64,000 nt of DNA from Haberlea rhodopensis (lineage: Eukaryota > Streptophyta > Magnoliopsida > Lamiales > Gesneriaceae), in NCBI GenBank assembly GCA_907163345.1, contig CAJQUN010000003.1:24381879-24445878 (forward strand), given 5' to 3'. Position 1 is the first letter of the stretch; each line of letters begins with the position of its first letter. The translations under genes were made by a program, and so were the position numbers. The notes under the pieces were generated by a model. The model worked only from the letters and a program-made list of their open reading frames with translations. It had not been told where the DNA came from and did no database searches. Below are positions 10,615-22,895 of the stretch, piece by piece.

Positions 10615-13600
10615 TTAATGCTTCCAGCCCTTCAAGAAACCATCCACCATATATGGCTCGAGAAATCCTATGAACTGCAAATCACAAATTATCTTTCAGT
10701 TTTTCACCATCTTTGATTTCTTCAGATGTAAATCTCTTTTATGCATTTATATTGTCCAAACTACTCTTTTACTGTGCATAAGTCAAACCAAAAAGTGAGG
10801 TTTTTTGTTGCAACAGATTTTTTATAAAAAAAAATAGATTTACATCGCACGTGAATAGATAAAAAGGAACACAGTAAAGAATTTCACAAACATTGCATAC
10901 CTTAGTCCCATCTTCAGACCATCGTGCACCATAACCCTCAGCAATTCTGATCTCAAACACGATTCCATGAGGTGGAACAGTATGAATGTTCAGCCAGGTA
11001 CAATGAGTCAATAAGTAACTGATAACATCTACAGAGTGCCTATTTTTTTCAGAATCTGGGAGAAATTGAAAAGCCTTGTAAACTCCAATAAGAACCTAAA
11101 AAGATAGTTATACTCCCCAGTAGATCCGGACCATTGAAGTTGATAACCATATAAACTCAGTAACTCAAATTAGAACCTGAGCACCAAAACTGGAATAAAT
11201 TTTGGATCCCAGTTGAATTGAACTTAACAACTATCTTTAACATTTCCTACCGTAGTGCATATCTGAGCAAGATATTCACCCAGTTTCCACCACCCGTGTT
11301 TCATAAAAGTTAAGAAGTCATTTTCCATCCAATTTCTGGAAATGGTTCAATTTTAATATTTGGATACAAACTAAATGTATTCTACCTTAATTTTCAGATC
11401 TATACAGTTTACAGTGTACAGACAAATGAAGCCAAAATTTAATATAGGACTTTAAATTGTTTGTCTTTCTGGCCATCAGTACAAACTATTAACAGGCACT
11501 CTGAATCTTCTCAGATGATTCATTGGTTAGGAGTCATAAGTCTCAATGTCACTGAGAATATGTGCATTTCTATTCCAACCATGGCCTTTTAGTCTCAAGT
11601 GAGTTACTAGCATGATAGTTAGCTCCAACCAATAGTCTAACCATTTCGATCTATAGTTTGTAGCAACAAGAGCATAAAACAAATGATCAAGGCCATGAAC
11701 ATATCAGCATGCAAGTTGAGTCGAGCTAGATCATGAGCCAGCAAACCGGCTTGAGTATCACAATTCATAAGAACCAACTTGCAAGCTACTAAATACTGAA
11801 TAATTATTTTATCGATAGCATACAAAGAATACCAAAATCAAAACCTAGACTTTTTTTCCACAAAGTATACATATTTTGCATAATGTTTTAAAATTAAAGA
11901 TAATTTTTTAAAATTATATAAGTCAATCCCAATTCAAAAGATCTCGTAATATCAAATTATTTTCCATTCATATATATAATTATGATATCACCTGGGATGA
12001 AGCCAGAAAATCAAGTTAGAGGGGTAAAAATAATTTTTTTTAAAAATAATTTTTTTAAAAATTTATCATAAAGCATAAATATAGTAGATGACATGAACGC
12101 ACAAAAATAATAACCATTATTATATTTGAACATAATTGTAATAAGAAGGTGATTATAAAATTAAAAACTATGGTTTTAAAATAAATTATCTAAAAATAAG
12201 AGCAACAAGGTAAAATACCAAAGTTTTCAATGCTTCATCCATAACATATTTCATAGTAATCAAGTCTACAAAAAATAAAACTTTAAACACAATTAGTAGA
12301 ATAGAAATTGGAGTTACAAAAGACAGTTAAAAAAATTATATTTACATAAGATTGATCTTTAAGGAAGTAATTCAAATATGACAGGCTGACAGCATAGCAG
12401 AGAGAAAAGTTGGAAATAAAAAATAAAGTATAAGTAGAAGAATTGAGATAAATTGATTCAGCTTTTGTATTATGCTTTTATTATTTTATCATTTTACATA
12501 TTTTTTATCTATATTTTCACATTTATATATTTTTTATCTTCATTTATCATGTTATTTAAACAACTAATTTCCCAGTAATCTCACATTGTGATGTACAAAA
12601 AACCTAAACCACTAACTCAGTTCAAGCTTGAAGACTTTGTGTTAAAAGTAATTAATTGGGAAAAAGTTCCATCAACAAACAAGACGACACATTTGTGATA
12701 GTTGTTGATCAGACTCATATATTAACGAGATTCAATGATTAAGGAAAATAGTCAAATTGAACTGACCACTTCCACATAAGGTACCCCAGTAACCTTTGCT
12801 GCTTCTATTAGCATGCTTTGCTAGGGCCCTGGCACCAGCTGTCAAGGTCGAACTTTTTACCTCAAGCAAATAAAATATGGATACATAAATAGTGACAAAC
12901 TAATCATTTAACAATAACTACATGCACAAGTAAAATCACAGCACGGAGCAGAACGGCACAAGATAGAAAGGCTTTATTTAACACACATTAAAATGGAGTG
13001 GTAAATCATATAGAGACATCATCATACATGTGGATTATGTAATTCCGAAAAGGTGGAGAGCAGAGTTGATGGTGGGGGAGGAAGTAATTCAGGAACTGTT
13101 CCGTCGGTATGCACAAAGCACAATAGTCTTTGAATTCCTTCATAGCTCAATCCCTATAAGAGTAAATTTAGCGGTAATCTATAAGCTGTTTCACATAGAT
13201 TTGTTGCGAATGCATATCATATGTGTGCCCATGCCTTTAAACTATTACAAACATGAAATTAACGGGAAAAGAATGCGTAAAATCATAAGGGGACTAGAGT
13301 CCAAAACATGCACAAGGAAGCATACATGCGAACATGAAAAAGAAAACACTCTATTCTAAACAATATTTGCGAATATTATTTTCTAAATATACAGATACGC
13401 CTCTGCACAATTAGCACAATTAGGTCCGCCACATTCAACACATCATGTCTCAGAGTCTTTTGCAAGAAAAATAAGTAAGCCAACATATCTCAAACTCAAA
13501 ATGGATTATATTTTATTAGAAAGGGAGAACTAGTAATCCATTGTCGACAAAGAAATGGGATTTTGACCTAAAAGCAAATTATAACATCAAGATACTCATT

Positions 13601-16600
13601 GCACCTGGTCCACACTCTTTAAATACAAACAAAATAGGCATTGGTATAGCAGCTAATGCAGAGTAGTTCATAGATTTCATCTTAGACCAAGGTCACAAAA
13701 TAAAATATTTTCGAGGTCAACTCCATTTTAAAGTCCATATTTCACAGGAACAGGCATATTATAGTGAAAGAGAGTAATATCTCATATTACAAAAAGACGA
13801 TATATACCATGTCATTTCACATAATTTAATCAGGAAACTAATGGGAAAAAAAATATCAGCAATAAAATCCTACCTCAAGAAAAGTTGACTGCTGACCTAC
13901 TAGCTAATATTGACAACTAGATGATACCAAGACATCCTAAACCAATCATACAATCCACTCACAATCACAGCCAATGCTCAACTGAGAGTGGCAAACTCCC
14001 CAATTAAGGAAGAAATATCCATCATATCCATTCCATGATATATTTCCACTTCAAAAAACAATAGCGTATTAATTTCTACAAAAACAGAACTTTAAATAAT
14101 CACAAGATACACAATAAAAAACAGTTACGTAATAAAAAGCACCCAAAATATGGATATTCAAGCCTCTGGGAACACTCACTGAAATAATGGATGCCATAAT
14201 TTTGTAAAGCTGGGAAGTTGATCTTTTGACACATATAGCAAGAACACCATTCGAATTTTCCTTCTCTTCAGAGTAAAAGGCTCTATAGGTTTGCACACCT
14301 GAAGAATTTGGTAAATACATTATTTTAAAAAGACTCATTTTAGTTAATAAGGCATTATTTTTTCCTCAATTCTGCACTTCTTGATAGTTTAGTTTGGAAA
14401 TAACTTTTGACAAGGCTATTCATTTGAAATTCTTATTCTAATCAGCCCTGAGCGATTAATCATCCACTATGGGAAAATCAGGAGCTGATTATGCCCAAAG
14501 TAATATCTGAAAACAGCTAATTTATTCTGTCATAGGTAATTTTTCTCAACAATTTTCAAGTTACATAGATCATTTGTTCATGCATCATGCTACATGGCCT
14601 TGAAAATGTGATTCATCTATTCACACAATTGGAAATGACTGAATGCGAGTGAGGTAAAATTGGAAATATTTGAGGATAACGTTAAAATGAACTTTTGTAA
14701 ATAAAGATCGAGTGAATTCTTGGGTATATTTTAAGGTCGTGAACAATAATAAAGAGCAGTGGCCAAAAGTTCATGTTTTATGTTCTCGCTGAAAAAAGAG
14801 GGAGTTATTAAGAGATGAAAATGATAGAATTTCACAACTCAAGAACAATAACACAGATAGATCAACAAAAGAAATTAATATGAACTGGAATTCTTTGATT
14901 GAATGAAGAAAACAATAAACGTAATATGGGTACTCTCATTCTCTCACTAGCCTTAGGCTAGTCCACTACTCTCTCTCAATAACAAAATTAACAGAATACT
15001 CTCACTACCCACCCTCCTCTCACAAATATTCCCCTCTCACGTGCACTGACCCCCCCCCCCCCCCCCCCCCTTCTTTCTAGAATAAACCAATTGCACTTTG
15101 GGCTTCTGATTAATCTTCATTCCTGGGCCTGATGCTGTTGGGCTCATAACATTGCCCAGCTTTTCAAAATTCGCCTTGTCCTCAAGGCGAAATTCAGGAA
15201 ATTGGTTGAGGAACTCGTCTTTGTCTTCCCGTGTGGCTTCCTCTATAGGTTTTGTCTTCCATCGAATGAGCTGCTGCGTGGTGTAAATTCCTCCCTTGCG
15301 TTTGATGCGGCTGGCTAAGATCTCTTCAGGTTCAAAAGGCTGAAACAACTCGGTATCTAAATCCTCTGGTGGTTGCATCACTTTCTCAACATCCCCTACT
15401 GCTCTATTCAGACATGAAACATGGAACACAGGATGCACCCTATACCCCTCGGGCAGCTGTAGTTTATAGGCCACTTGACCAATTTTTTTGATGATTTTAT
15501 AGGGTCCGTAATACTTCGCAGCCATCTTTTGAAAAACTCTCGCACAAACTGATCCTTGCCTATGAGGTCTCAGCTTTAAGAACACCATGTCTCCCTCAAT
15601 AAAATTCACGTCCCTCCTCTTCTTATTAGCAAACTTGACCATTTGTTGTTGGGCTCGAGTCAAGTTATGTTTGAGTTGCTTCAATATGTCATCTCTGTCC
15701 ATCAGTGTCTGCTAAACAGCAGCAACTAAAGTCTCTCCAGGCAAGTAACGGGTGAGGTTTGGTGGCTTCCTTCCATACACAACCTCAAAGGGAGTCATTC
15801 CCGCGGCCATTTGGTACGCAGTATTGTACCATTATTCTGCCCACGGTATCCACGTAGCCCACGATTTGGGTTGTTCAGATGAAAAACATCGTAAATAGGT
15901 CTCCACACATCTATTCAAAGCCTCACTTTGGCCATCCGTTTCCGGATGATATGCCGAACTCATTTTGAGTCGAGTGCCTTGCAGTTTGAACAGTTCTGAC
16001 CAAAACATGCTCATAAATACCGCGTCTCTATCACTGACAATCGTTTTTGGAACCCCATGTAACCTCACTACTTCCTTCACAAAGCTCTCAGCTACTGTAC
16101 GAGCCGAATATGGGTGTTTCAACAAAATAAAATGGCTATACTTTGACAATCTGTCAATCACAACCAAAATCACTTCATACCCTTTTGATTTTGGTAATCC
16201 CACGATAAAATCCATCGCCAAATCCTCCCATATAAGTTCAGGGATACCAAGAGGTTGAAGCAGTCCAGCCGGCGAGGTGGCTTCGTATTTCTGCCTCTGA
16301 CACTCTATACATTCAGCAACAAACTTGATAATATCTTTTTTCATTCCCGGCCAATATAACCCACTAGCCAATCTCTTGTGAGTCCTTAAAACCCCTGAAT
16401 GACCGCCTACTGGAGTTGCATGAATTTCTTCCAACAACTGTCGTACCCAGATTGATGTTTTAGGGATCACAAGCCTTCCCTTATATAGCAAACATCCATT
16501 GTACAGAGCATAGTGATCTGTCCTTGATTTTCCGGCTATCAGCTGCTGCATAATTGGCCCCAACTCAGGATCTTTCTGGACGACTTCCTTCAGTTCTTCG

Positions 16601-19600
16601 ACTCCCACCCAAGCTACTGTAGATAGTGCTCCCAAACTTCCCACTTCCTCACGTCGGGATAGTGCGTCCGCCGCTCCGTTCTCTATTCCCGCTTTGTGTT
16701 TGATCTCAAACTCATATCCCAATAACCTTGCCAACCAATATTGTTGGTCTGGAGTTGAAATTCGTTGTTGTAGGAGATTCCTTAGGGGTTTGTGATTAGT
16801 AAGGACGATAAATTTTCGTCCTAACAAGTAAGGCCGCCAATGTTGTACCGCTAACACTAAGGCCATCAATTCTTTATCATAAGTAGATTTCTGTTGTGCT
16901 CGATCGTTAAGTGCCTTGCTGTAAAATGCTAGAGGTCGCCCATCTTGAGCCAACACCGCACCCAACCCCACTCCAGATGCATCACATTCTACCACAAACT
17001 CTTTGTCAAAGTTAGGCATCTTCAGTACTCGAGCATTGCACAAAGCTGCTTTCAGTAACTCAAAAGCTCTTTCAGCTCCTTCATTCCATCCAAAGTTGTT
17101 CTTTTTTAGTTGGTCAGTGAGAGGGCGTGCTATCTTGCCATAATCCTTAATGAATTTCCGATAATAGCCCGTCAATCCTAAGAATCCCCTCAACCCTTTG
17201 ATGTTTTTGGGCAGAGGCCATTCTACCACACTTTCGACTTTGCGTGGGTCTACCTCCACTCCTTTACCCGTGATGATATGCCCCAAATACTCCACCTGTT
17301 TTAACCCAAACTGGCATTTCTTCTCATTTATCAGGAGCTTGTTTTTCAGTAGTAGATTCAACACCACTCTTAAATGTGCCAAGTGATCTCCCCAAGTTTT
17401 ACTATAAATCAAAATGTCATCAAAGAAAACCAATACAAATTTCCTTAAATAATGTCGGAATACCTCATTCATCGTGGCTTGGAATGTAGCCGGGGCATTC
17501 TTGAGTCCGAATGGCATGACGAGGAATTCATAGTGCCCCGCATGCGTTCGGAAAGCCGTCTTATGCACATCTTCTTTCTTGACACGAATTTGATGGTATC
17601 CTGATTTCAAGTCCAGTTTGGAGAAATGCTTGGCTCCATTTAATTCATCAAATAATTCGTCCACCACGGGAATTGGATATTTGTCCGAAATGGTTATATC
17701 ATTCAGTGCCCGGTAGTCCACACAGAACCGCCAACTACCATCCTTTTTCTTGACTAGGATGACAGGACTTGAAAAAGGGCTGTTGCTAATCTGAATTACA
17801 CCAGATTTGAGCATTTCATCCACCATTCTTTCTATTTCATCTTTCTGTTGATGGGCATATCGGTACGGCCGAACCAGACTGAACCAGACCCACTTTTAAT
17901 ATTGATAGCATGGTCTTGGCTCCTCCTCGGTGGCAGCTCTTGCGTTTCCTGAAAAACGAGTTGAAATTGTTAAAGTAAATCATGTATTTCAGCCTGATAT
18001 TTTTCCTTTCCATCGCTCCCTGCTTCTCTATCCTCTACCCACTTCATATACACTGCCCCACAAAAAACCGTATCACACACTTTGGCCAACAATTTTAAGG
18101 ACACCATGGCTCTATTTAAGGATGAGTCTCCCACTAAAGTTACGGCTTCACCCTCCCATAAAAAGCTCATTTGCATCTTTTTCCAGTTTAGAGTAATATC
18201 CCCTAAAGTCCGTAACCAATCTACTCCTAGAATCACATCAACTCCCCCTAAATTAAATAAATACCCATCAATAATCATTTGATACTGTCCCAGTTCCACT
18301 AGCAACCCCTTACACACTCCTTGACATGTTACCCTTCCCCCATCTCCTAAACACACCCCAAAATGCACACTCTCATCCACCCCTATCCCAAGCTCTGCTA
18401 TTAGATTTTTGCTTACAAAGTTATGACTTGCCCCACTATCTACCATTGCCACTACTTCACGTCCCCCCAATCTCCCCCTCATTTTCATAGTTTGGGGCTG
18501 ATGTATGCCATTCACTGAATATAGAGGCAATTCCAGTGTGGTACATTCAGAGGAGTTAACAGGCTCTACTATACACTCCTCTTCTGTTCCAGTATAGTTC
18601 ATTACCCACCCCCCCAACACACGCTCCTGCAGTCTCCAAGCTTTCTTCCTTCTCTTCAGCCAAGATGGTCACTCTTAAAGATTTGTTGACACACTTGTGC
18701 ATTGGATGGTAAGGCTCTCCACATTTAAAACAGAGTCCCTTCTCCCTCCTATGAAGAAATTCTTGGTGAGACACAGTTCGGTTTTCCCTCTCCTTCCCAT
18801 GATGGCCCCTAAACGTATTCATGGCACATCCTGCATTCGGGCGTAGCCCCGTCTAGTTCAGTGATGGGTTTGGCCTACGAACTCCTGACTCCCCCATCTT
18901 GTCCCCCTTGTTCATGTTAGAGTTCTGCCAAGCCCATGTGTAATTTCCTCCTTTTTGTTCCGCTCCCATCCCTGCATTAGGACGGCTCCTTCCCCTATCT
19001 AACACCTTCCCATAGATTTCCATTTCCAATCCCCTTGCAAGATTCATGGCCCGATCTACTGTTCGCGGGTTGTGAACGAATAAGTTTCTCCTTATTTCTT
19101 CCTTCAACCCACTTAAAAAAAATCCCAAGCACAATTCCTCCGGGGCTTCCCCTATTTGAGCGATGATTACTTCGTATTGTTCAATATAAGAGCTAACAGA
19201 TTGTTGTCCCTGTTTAAGTGATGCAAGTAGTTCAAATGGGTTAATATCAAAACTACTATATCGCTTAATGACTTCCTCCACAAACCTCTCCCACTCCATA
19301 TTGGGTACTCGAAATTTCATCCACCGAAACCAATGCACTGTGGTGCCCTGCATGCATATATATGCTAGCTTGAGCCTGTGCTCCATTAAAGTGCCGTGTA
19401 ACTCGAAGTATTGTTCCATTTTTCCTAACCAGCGCATGGGGTCTTCTCCTTCAAACCTGGGCAACTCAACTCCTCTCAGTGCTTGTTTGATTTCCTCACA
19501 CTTTTCTTCGTGCTCAACCCCGACTCCCGCATCGTACCACTGCGGCTTCTCCTCCCTCGTATTGCCGCTCTGTTTCTCTGGTTGCCCGCGAATAAGTTGC

Positions 19601-22332
19601 TCCACCAGCCCCTTCAGTTCAGACAGTCCGTCTAAGGTCCGGTCGATCCTGTCCATGCGGCCATTGACAAGCCACCATATTTTCATTCAGACTTATGATC
19701 GCCTTCTCTAGCGTCTCCACCTTAGCTTCCGATCTCGTGCTGGCCATCCTTCCACGTACCTCTTCGAATCCGGCAGGTCGGACCAATGATAGAATTTCAC
19801 AACTCAAGAACAATAACACAGATAGATCAACAAAAGAAATTAATATGAACTGGAATTCTTTGATTGAATGAAGAAAACAATAAACGTAATATGGGTATTC
19901 TCCTTCTCTCACTAGCCTTAGGCTAGTCCACTACTCTCTCTCAATAACAAAATTAACAGAATACTCTCACTACCCACCCTCCTCTCACAAATATTCCCCT
20001 CTCACGTGCACTGGTCCCCCCTTCTTTCTAGAATAAACCAATTGCACTTTGGGCTTCTGATTAATCTTCATTTCTGGGCCTGATGCTGTTGGGCTCATAA
20101 CAGAAAATATAATGACTATATGTTTCTACATACATTATTAAAAAAATGGTGCACCTACTGCAAGCACACACACAAGAAAGCATAACTATACCTACATGCA
20201 TGCATGTCACACCAAGTATGTCAACAGTTTCCCCTATTTCTTGATACCTCAATATTTATGAATCTTATACCTTATTGCACCAATAACAACCTCAAAAATA
20301 CAGGCTGAGGTGAAACATCTTTTTCAGTATATAAGAATCTAGCACACTACTACCTTCTTCAATACTTGTTACTCCTGGAAGAACTTTTTCAAGACTCTCT
20401 GCTTCCAACATATCATGAAATGAAGCATATTGGTGGACATCCTGATAGCATTAGAGGTTAGTGTGAAAGCAAACTTGGTGAAGACAAAAGGAACTACAAG
20501 GAAAATACTAACACCTGAACTTCCAGCATCACACATTTGTTGAGAAGAATTAGAATGCCAGGCTTGATTCTAGCATCCAAAAGATATAATTATGAGAGAT
20601 AAAAAAAATGGGTTAAAACATTAGATATGTTAATCACAAGTACATGGGTTCCCCTTGAGTGACGGATAAATCTAATGAAAACACCAATTTAATGATTGCT
20701 AGGATAATTTAACATAAAAGACATTCATTTAAATGTTTGCTAGCAAAATCAAATGACATTAATATTTGCTGCAACTTGCAAATTATATATCATAACTTAA
20801 TAAATACTTAACTTCACCTAAAACGTGCTGCCGTGGTATGATTCCTCAGCTAATTAAATTTTATAAATTAGTTGAGAAATTTTGACTAGTAGGTGATTAT
20901 CCTAACTAATTATGGTGTATAAATTGATATATCATGGGCAAGCATTAATAATGATGATATAGCACTAGGTTCCTGCAGTTCCATTCAAGATTGTATAGCA
21001 CTAGGTTGTTCAGAGAAGTTGGTAAAAGTAACTTGCACCTCTGACCAGAATCTTCAGGATTGGAGTTTTCAATCACTGAGTTGATATAACTAGGACGAAC
21101 ACTTTCTTAATAAGCACAATTCAAGGATTTTCGCATTATAATATTTAGTCGTTCAACCTGTTTAATGTTTTTATGATTAGCTTAGGAGTTTCTGTGTTAA
21201 CAGAACTTCGAGAATTTATATGATTTAAGTTTTGTGTTGAGAATTTTGTTGTCTTATTTTCCCTTGGGTATAAAGGACTGGTTGAATTATAGTTCACAAG
21301 GATGGTATTCTTTGACTGTTTATTATACAATATGATGACAGGGGAGCTTTCTGTTGAGAAAGGCAGTCTCATAATTGAGAGACAAAGAAACATACCTTCT
21401 GTAGTCACCAACAGCACACCTTCCTTCAATCGTTTTCAATACATCTGCATAAGATGGAAAAAAAAATAGGCGTCCGTAGCCAGATGGAAGGTCAAATACA
21501 GATAAAAATCAATGAAATAATAATATCAAAATACAGATCTAAACCTACAAAATCAATACCATTGAGCTGGGAAAAGAAAGGCTCCTGTACATGAAGCTCA
21601 AAGTCCACTTCTTTCAGCATCTATGAAAATATAATTTCCGACAGAGTAAAATCGAGAAGATTTGCACACAAAATTAAATAAATAATGATGCCCAGGAGCA
21701 TTATGGGTCTTACTTTCAGTAACGCGGTACTCTCTTCCACGATCAGCTTATTCCATTCGTCTTGTTTCCTCTTGAAGGACAAGTCTTCATGCACTGGTAT
21801 AAGCTCTTCATTTGACAGACACAAGGCACCAGAAGATATGGACTGATAAAGAGACCATGCCACGCGCTTATATAAAGGGTACGATGGAATTCCTCTAAAA
21901 TGCTCTGGAAAATTTGGTAACAAACTATTAATAACGGTCCAAACGGAGTCTTGCTCATATGAACTTTTTTAGACTTGACAGGCAATGGTAAAAGTAACAT
22001 TATATCCGCTTTATTCAACTGGACTCGCCAACGCACAGATGGTTCGACAAGTTTGCAACATCCAGCAGCAAACGAATGAACCAATAAGTACATGGCAAGC
22101 ACGCGAGTATACAAATCGATTGCGTAGTTTGATTTAAATCGGAGCTATTACCATCTTTAGTGGGTAGGGGATTGGAGGGGTCAATTCTGAGGAGGTTCGT
22201 GCAGTAAGCATTTGAAAGGCCGGAGTCGATTTTGCCTTGACTGGAGGAAATCAGCGTGAATTTCAGAAGCTCTTCTACGCAGTCTTGCAATTGCACCCCG
22301 GATGAAATTCCCGGCCGCGGCGGGTCATCCAT
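10615..22332 (-). CDS. ASCH-domain protein, nine exons, 347 aa
   Basis: Exons on the minus strand: 22332-22152, 21949-21714, 21620-21560, 21444-21396, 20569-20515, 20441-20354, 14298-14180, 11095-10901, 10674-10615. All introns are GT-AG, phases match at each junction and the total is 1,044 nt including the stop. The start of exon 2 is the least certain splice site. Residues about 149-270 form an ASCH (ASC-1 homology) fold, a predicted RNA-binding beta-barrel: QEPFFSQLN, then IEGRCAVGDYRRIKPG, LLNKCVMLEVQ and NSNGVLAICV. The C-terminus VFEIRIAEGYGARWSEDG then FIGFLEPYMVDG ending GWKH is strongly conserved in the plant family of ASCH proteins as I recall it. Cellular role unknown. Intron 6 (6.05 kb) contains a 5.28-kb Ty3 retrotransposon; flanking exons are intact, so splicing probably still works. 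Intron 7 is about 3.1 kb with no recognisable content. Confidence 0.88.
14822..15151 (-). repeat. 3' LTR (330 bp) of the Ty3 element
   Basis: Nearly identical to the LTR at 19787-20102, differing at about five single bases plus the length of a cytosine tract (20 C at about 15050 against 6 C in the other LTR). TG...CA ends. The pol frame runs on through the polypurine-like stretch (about 15152-15165) into this LTR and stops near 15037. Confidence 0.95.
15037..15702 (-). pseudogene. Integrase C-terminus with chromodomain-like tail
   Basis: Continuation of pol after two nonsense codons (about 15832 and 15710). Contains KRRDVNFIEGDMVFLKLRP and KYYGPYKIIKKIGQVAYKL (integrase C-terminal GPY/F-type module), then PEEILASRIKRK, QQLIRWK and EEATREDKDEFLNQFPEF, the layout of a chromovirus chromodomain. 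Such tails direct integration towards particular chromatin. The last residues, including a glycine run, are encoded by the poly-C tract of the LTR. Confidence 0.85.
15832..17826 (-). pseudogene. pol: Reverse transcriptase, RNase H and integrase of the Ty3 element
   Basis: Open for 664 codons. Reverse transcriptase catalytic residues are present: KLDLKSGYHQI (first Asp, about residue 72) and LVFFDDILIYSK (FFDD, about 134-137). RNase H follows (FVVECDASGVGLGAVLAQDG). Integrase shows the HHCC zinc module (HSGVLRTHKRL, then CIECQRQK) and the catalytic triad in MDFIVGLPKS, VSDRDAVF and HPETDGQSEALNR. The frame ends in a TAA at a point where relatives continue into the integrase C-terminal part, so a nonsense change has truncated it. 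Confidence 0.93.
17970..18620 (-). pseudogene. Aspartic protease region of the Ty3 element
   Basis: Open frame of 216 codons with the retroviral-type protease motif VAMVDSGASHNFVS and, downstream, VDVILGVDWLRTLGDI, the usual flap and C-terminal signature of Ty3 proteases. It would process the polyprotein. It is out of frame with gag upstream and ends at a stop (17970) before the reverse transcriptase; the 17970-17826 linker shows more stops and a shift. Confidence 0.88.
18556..19747 (-). pseudogene. gag: gag (capsid/nucleocapsid) of the Ty3 element, broken
   Basis: Begins with ATG 16 bases past the primer-binding site (MASTRSEAKVE). The frame shifts near 19680, continues through a retrotransposon gag region (GEDPMRWLGKMEQYFELHG, then SYIEQYE and LGFFLSGLK), meets an in-frame TAG at 18853-18855 and then reaches a zinc knuckle CFKCGEPYHPMHKC (CX2CX4HX4C, about 18690-18735). 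A second shift in a run of G near 18605-18615 separates it from the protease frame. The two shifts and the nonsense codon make it non-functional. Confidence 0.88.
19763..19785 (-). other. Primer-binding site, matches tRNA-Tyr 3' end
   Basis: One base inside the 5' LTR, the plus strand reads TTCGAATCCGGC followed by AGGTCGGACCA, which is the T-loop, acceptor arm and CCA end of plant tRNA-Tyr (whose 5' end is CCGACCT). The 23-nt match reaches into the T loop, longer than the usual 8-18 nt. Use of tRNA-Tyr rather than initiator tRNA-Met is notable. The tRNA identity is recalled from memory. Confidence 0.8.
19787..20102 (-). repeat. 5' LTR (316 bp) of the Ty3 element
   Basis: Upstream LTR relative to minus-strand transcription. 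TG...CA ends, followed on the outside by the GAAAA target duplication. High identity to its partner indicates a young insertion. Confidence 0.95.
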
Positions 22333-22849
22333 TACCTGTGGTAGTTACTATTCATTCTTTATACTTATTGAGTAGTACAGTGATATTTAAATTAAATTTT
22401 TATATAGTTTAAAAAATCGGCGTGATATTAAGCCTAACTTTCTAAAATTCCATAAAAAACATAAAAAAATTCTTCCTCGCTGACCATGAAGATTTCGACA
22501 GACTTCTGATTTAAAAATGAGCTCGACGAAGGTGAGAGTATCGGTCGGGGAAGAACACACATATCATCTGTACCAAATTATATTATTAAATAAATAGTTT
22601 AAATCTCATAAAAAAGAAAATATTTTATAGTGTATATTAAAAAGCCCACATAAAAAAATTATACACGAACTCAGTTGGTTCAAATGTCATATTTATGAAT
22701 ATATAAAATCTTATAATAAAAATCTACAGAATTATATTAAAGTTTATAAGAGTTTATAAAACTCATTTTATAATTCTGTATGATTCTATAAAAATCTATC
22801 AACTTCATAAAATTTATTATTAAATAGTTGAAATATGAATAAATGATCT
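22333..22849. other. Spacer between the ASCH gene start and the MULE
   Basis: Contains the upstream region of the minus-strand ASCH gene. From about 22600 to 22830 it becomes AT-rich with inverted words (ATAAAATCTTATAA, TTTATAAGAGTTTATAAAA) that look like a small MITE, but I could not define ends or a target duplication. Confidence 0.4.
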
Positions 22850-22895
22850 GAAATAGCACACATAAAAATAAATAGATTATTCTTTACATTGAACT

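Larger units (their letters stand above)
14822..20102 (-). mobile_element. Ty3/gypsy chromovirus retrotransposon in an intron
   Basis: Two LTRs (14822-15151 and 19787-20102) with TG...CA ends bound a 5,281-bp element flanked by the perfect 5-bp duplication GAAAA (14817-14821 and 20103-20107). Coding is on the minus strand in the order gag, protease, reverse transcriptase, RNase H, integrase, with a chromodomain-like C-terminus: Ty3/gypsy, chromovirus branch. Small size and short LTRs resemble the Reina group, but that is inference. The reading frames are broken by at least two frameshifts and several nonsense codons, so this copy cannot encode its own proteins. It lies in the same transcriptional orientation as the host ASCH gene. 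Confidence 0.95.

Noticed and set aside
11990..12245. Possible MITE bounded by inverted GGATGAAGC words
   Set aside because: Only 9 bp of inverted repeat, no flanking duplication; could be chance in AT-rich intron DNA.
13030..13359. 109-codon plus-strand frame inside the ASCH gene intron
   Set aside because: No recognisable domain, no splice or promoter context, opposite strand to the host gene; consistent with a chance frame.
19763..19785. tRNA gene fragment (T-loop and CCA end)
   Set aside because: It lies one base inside the LTR, includes the CCA that nuclear tRNA genes lack, and has no other tRNA arms: it is the primer-binding site.
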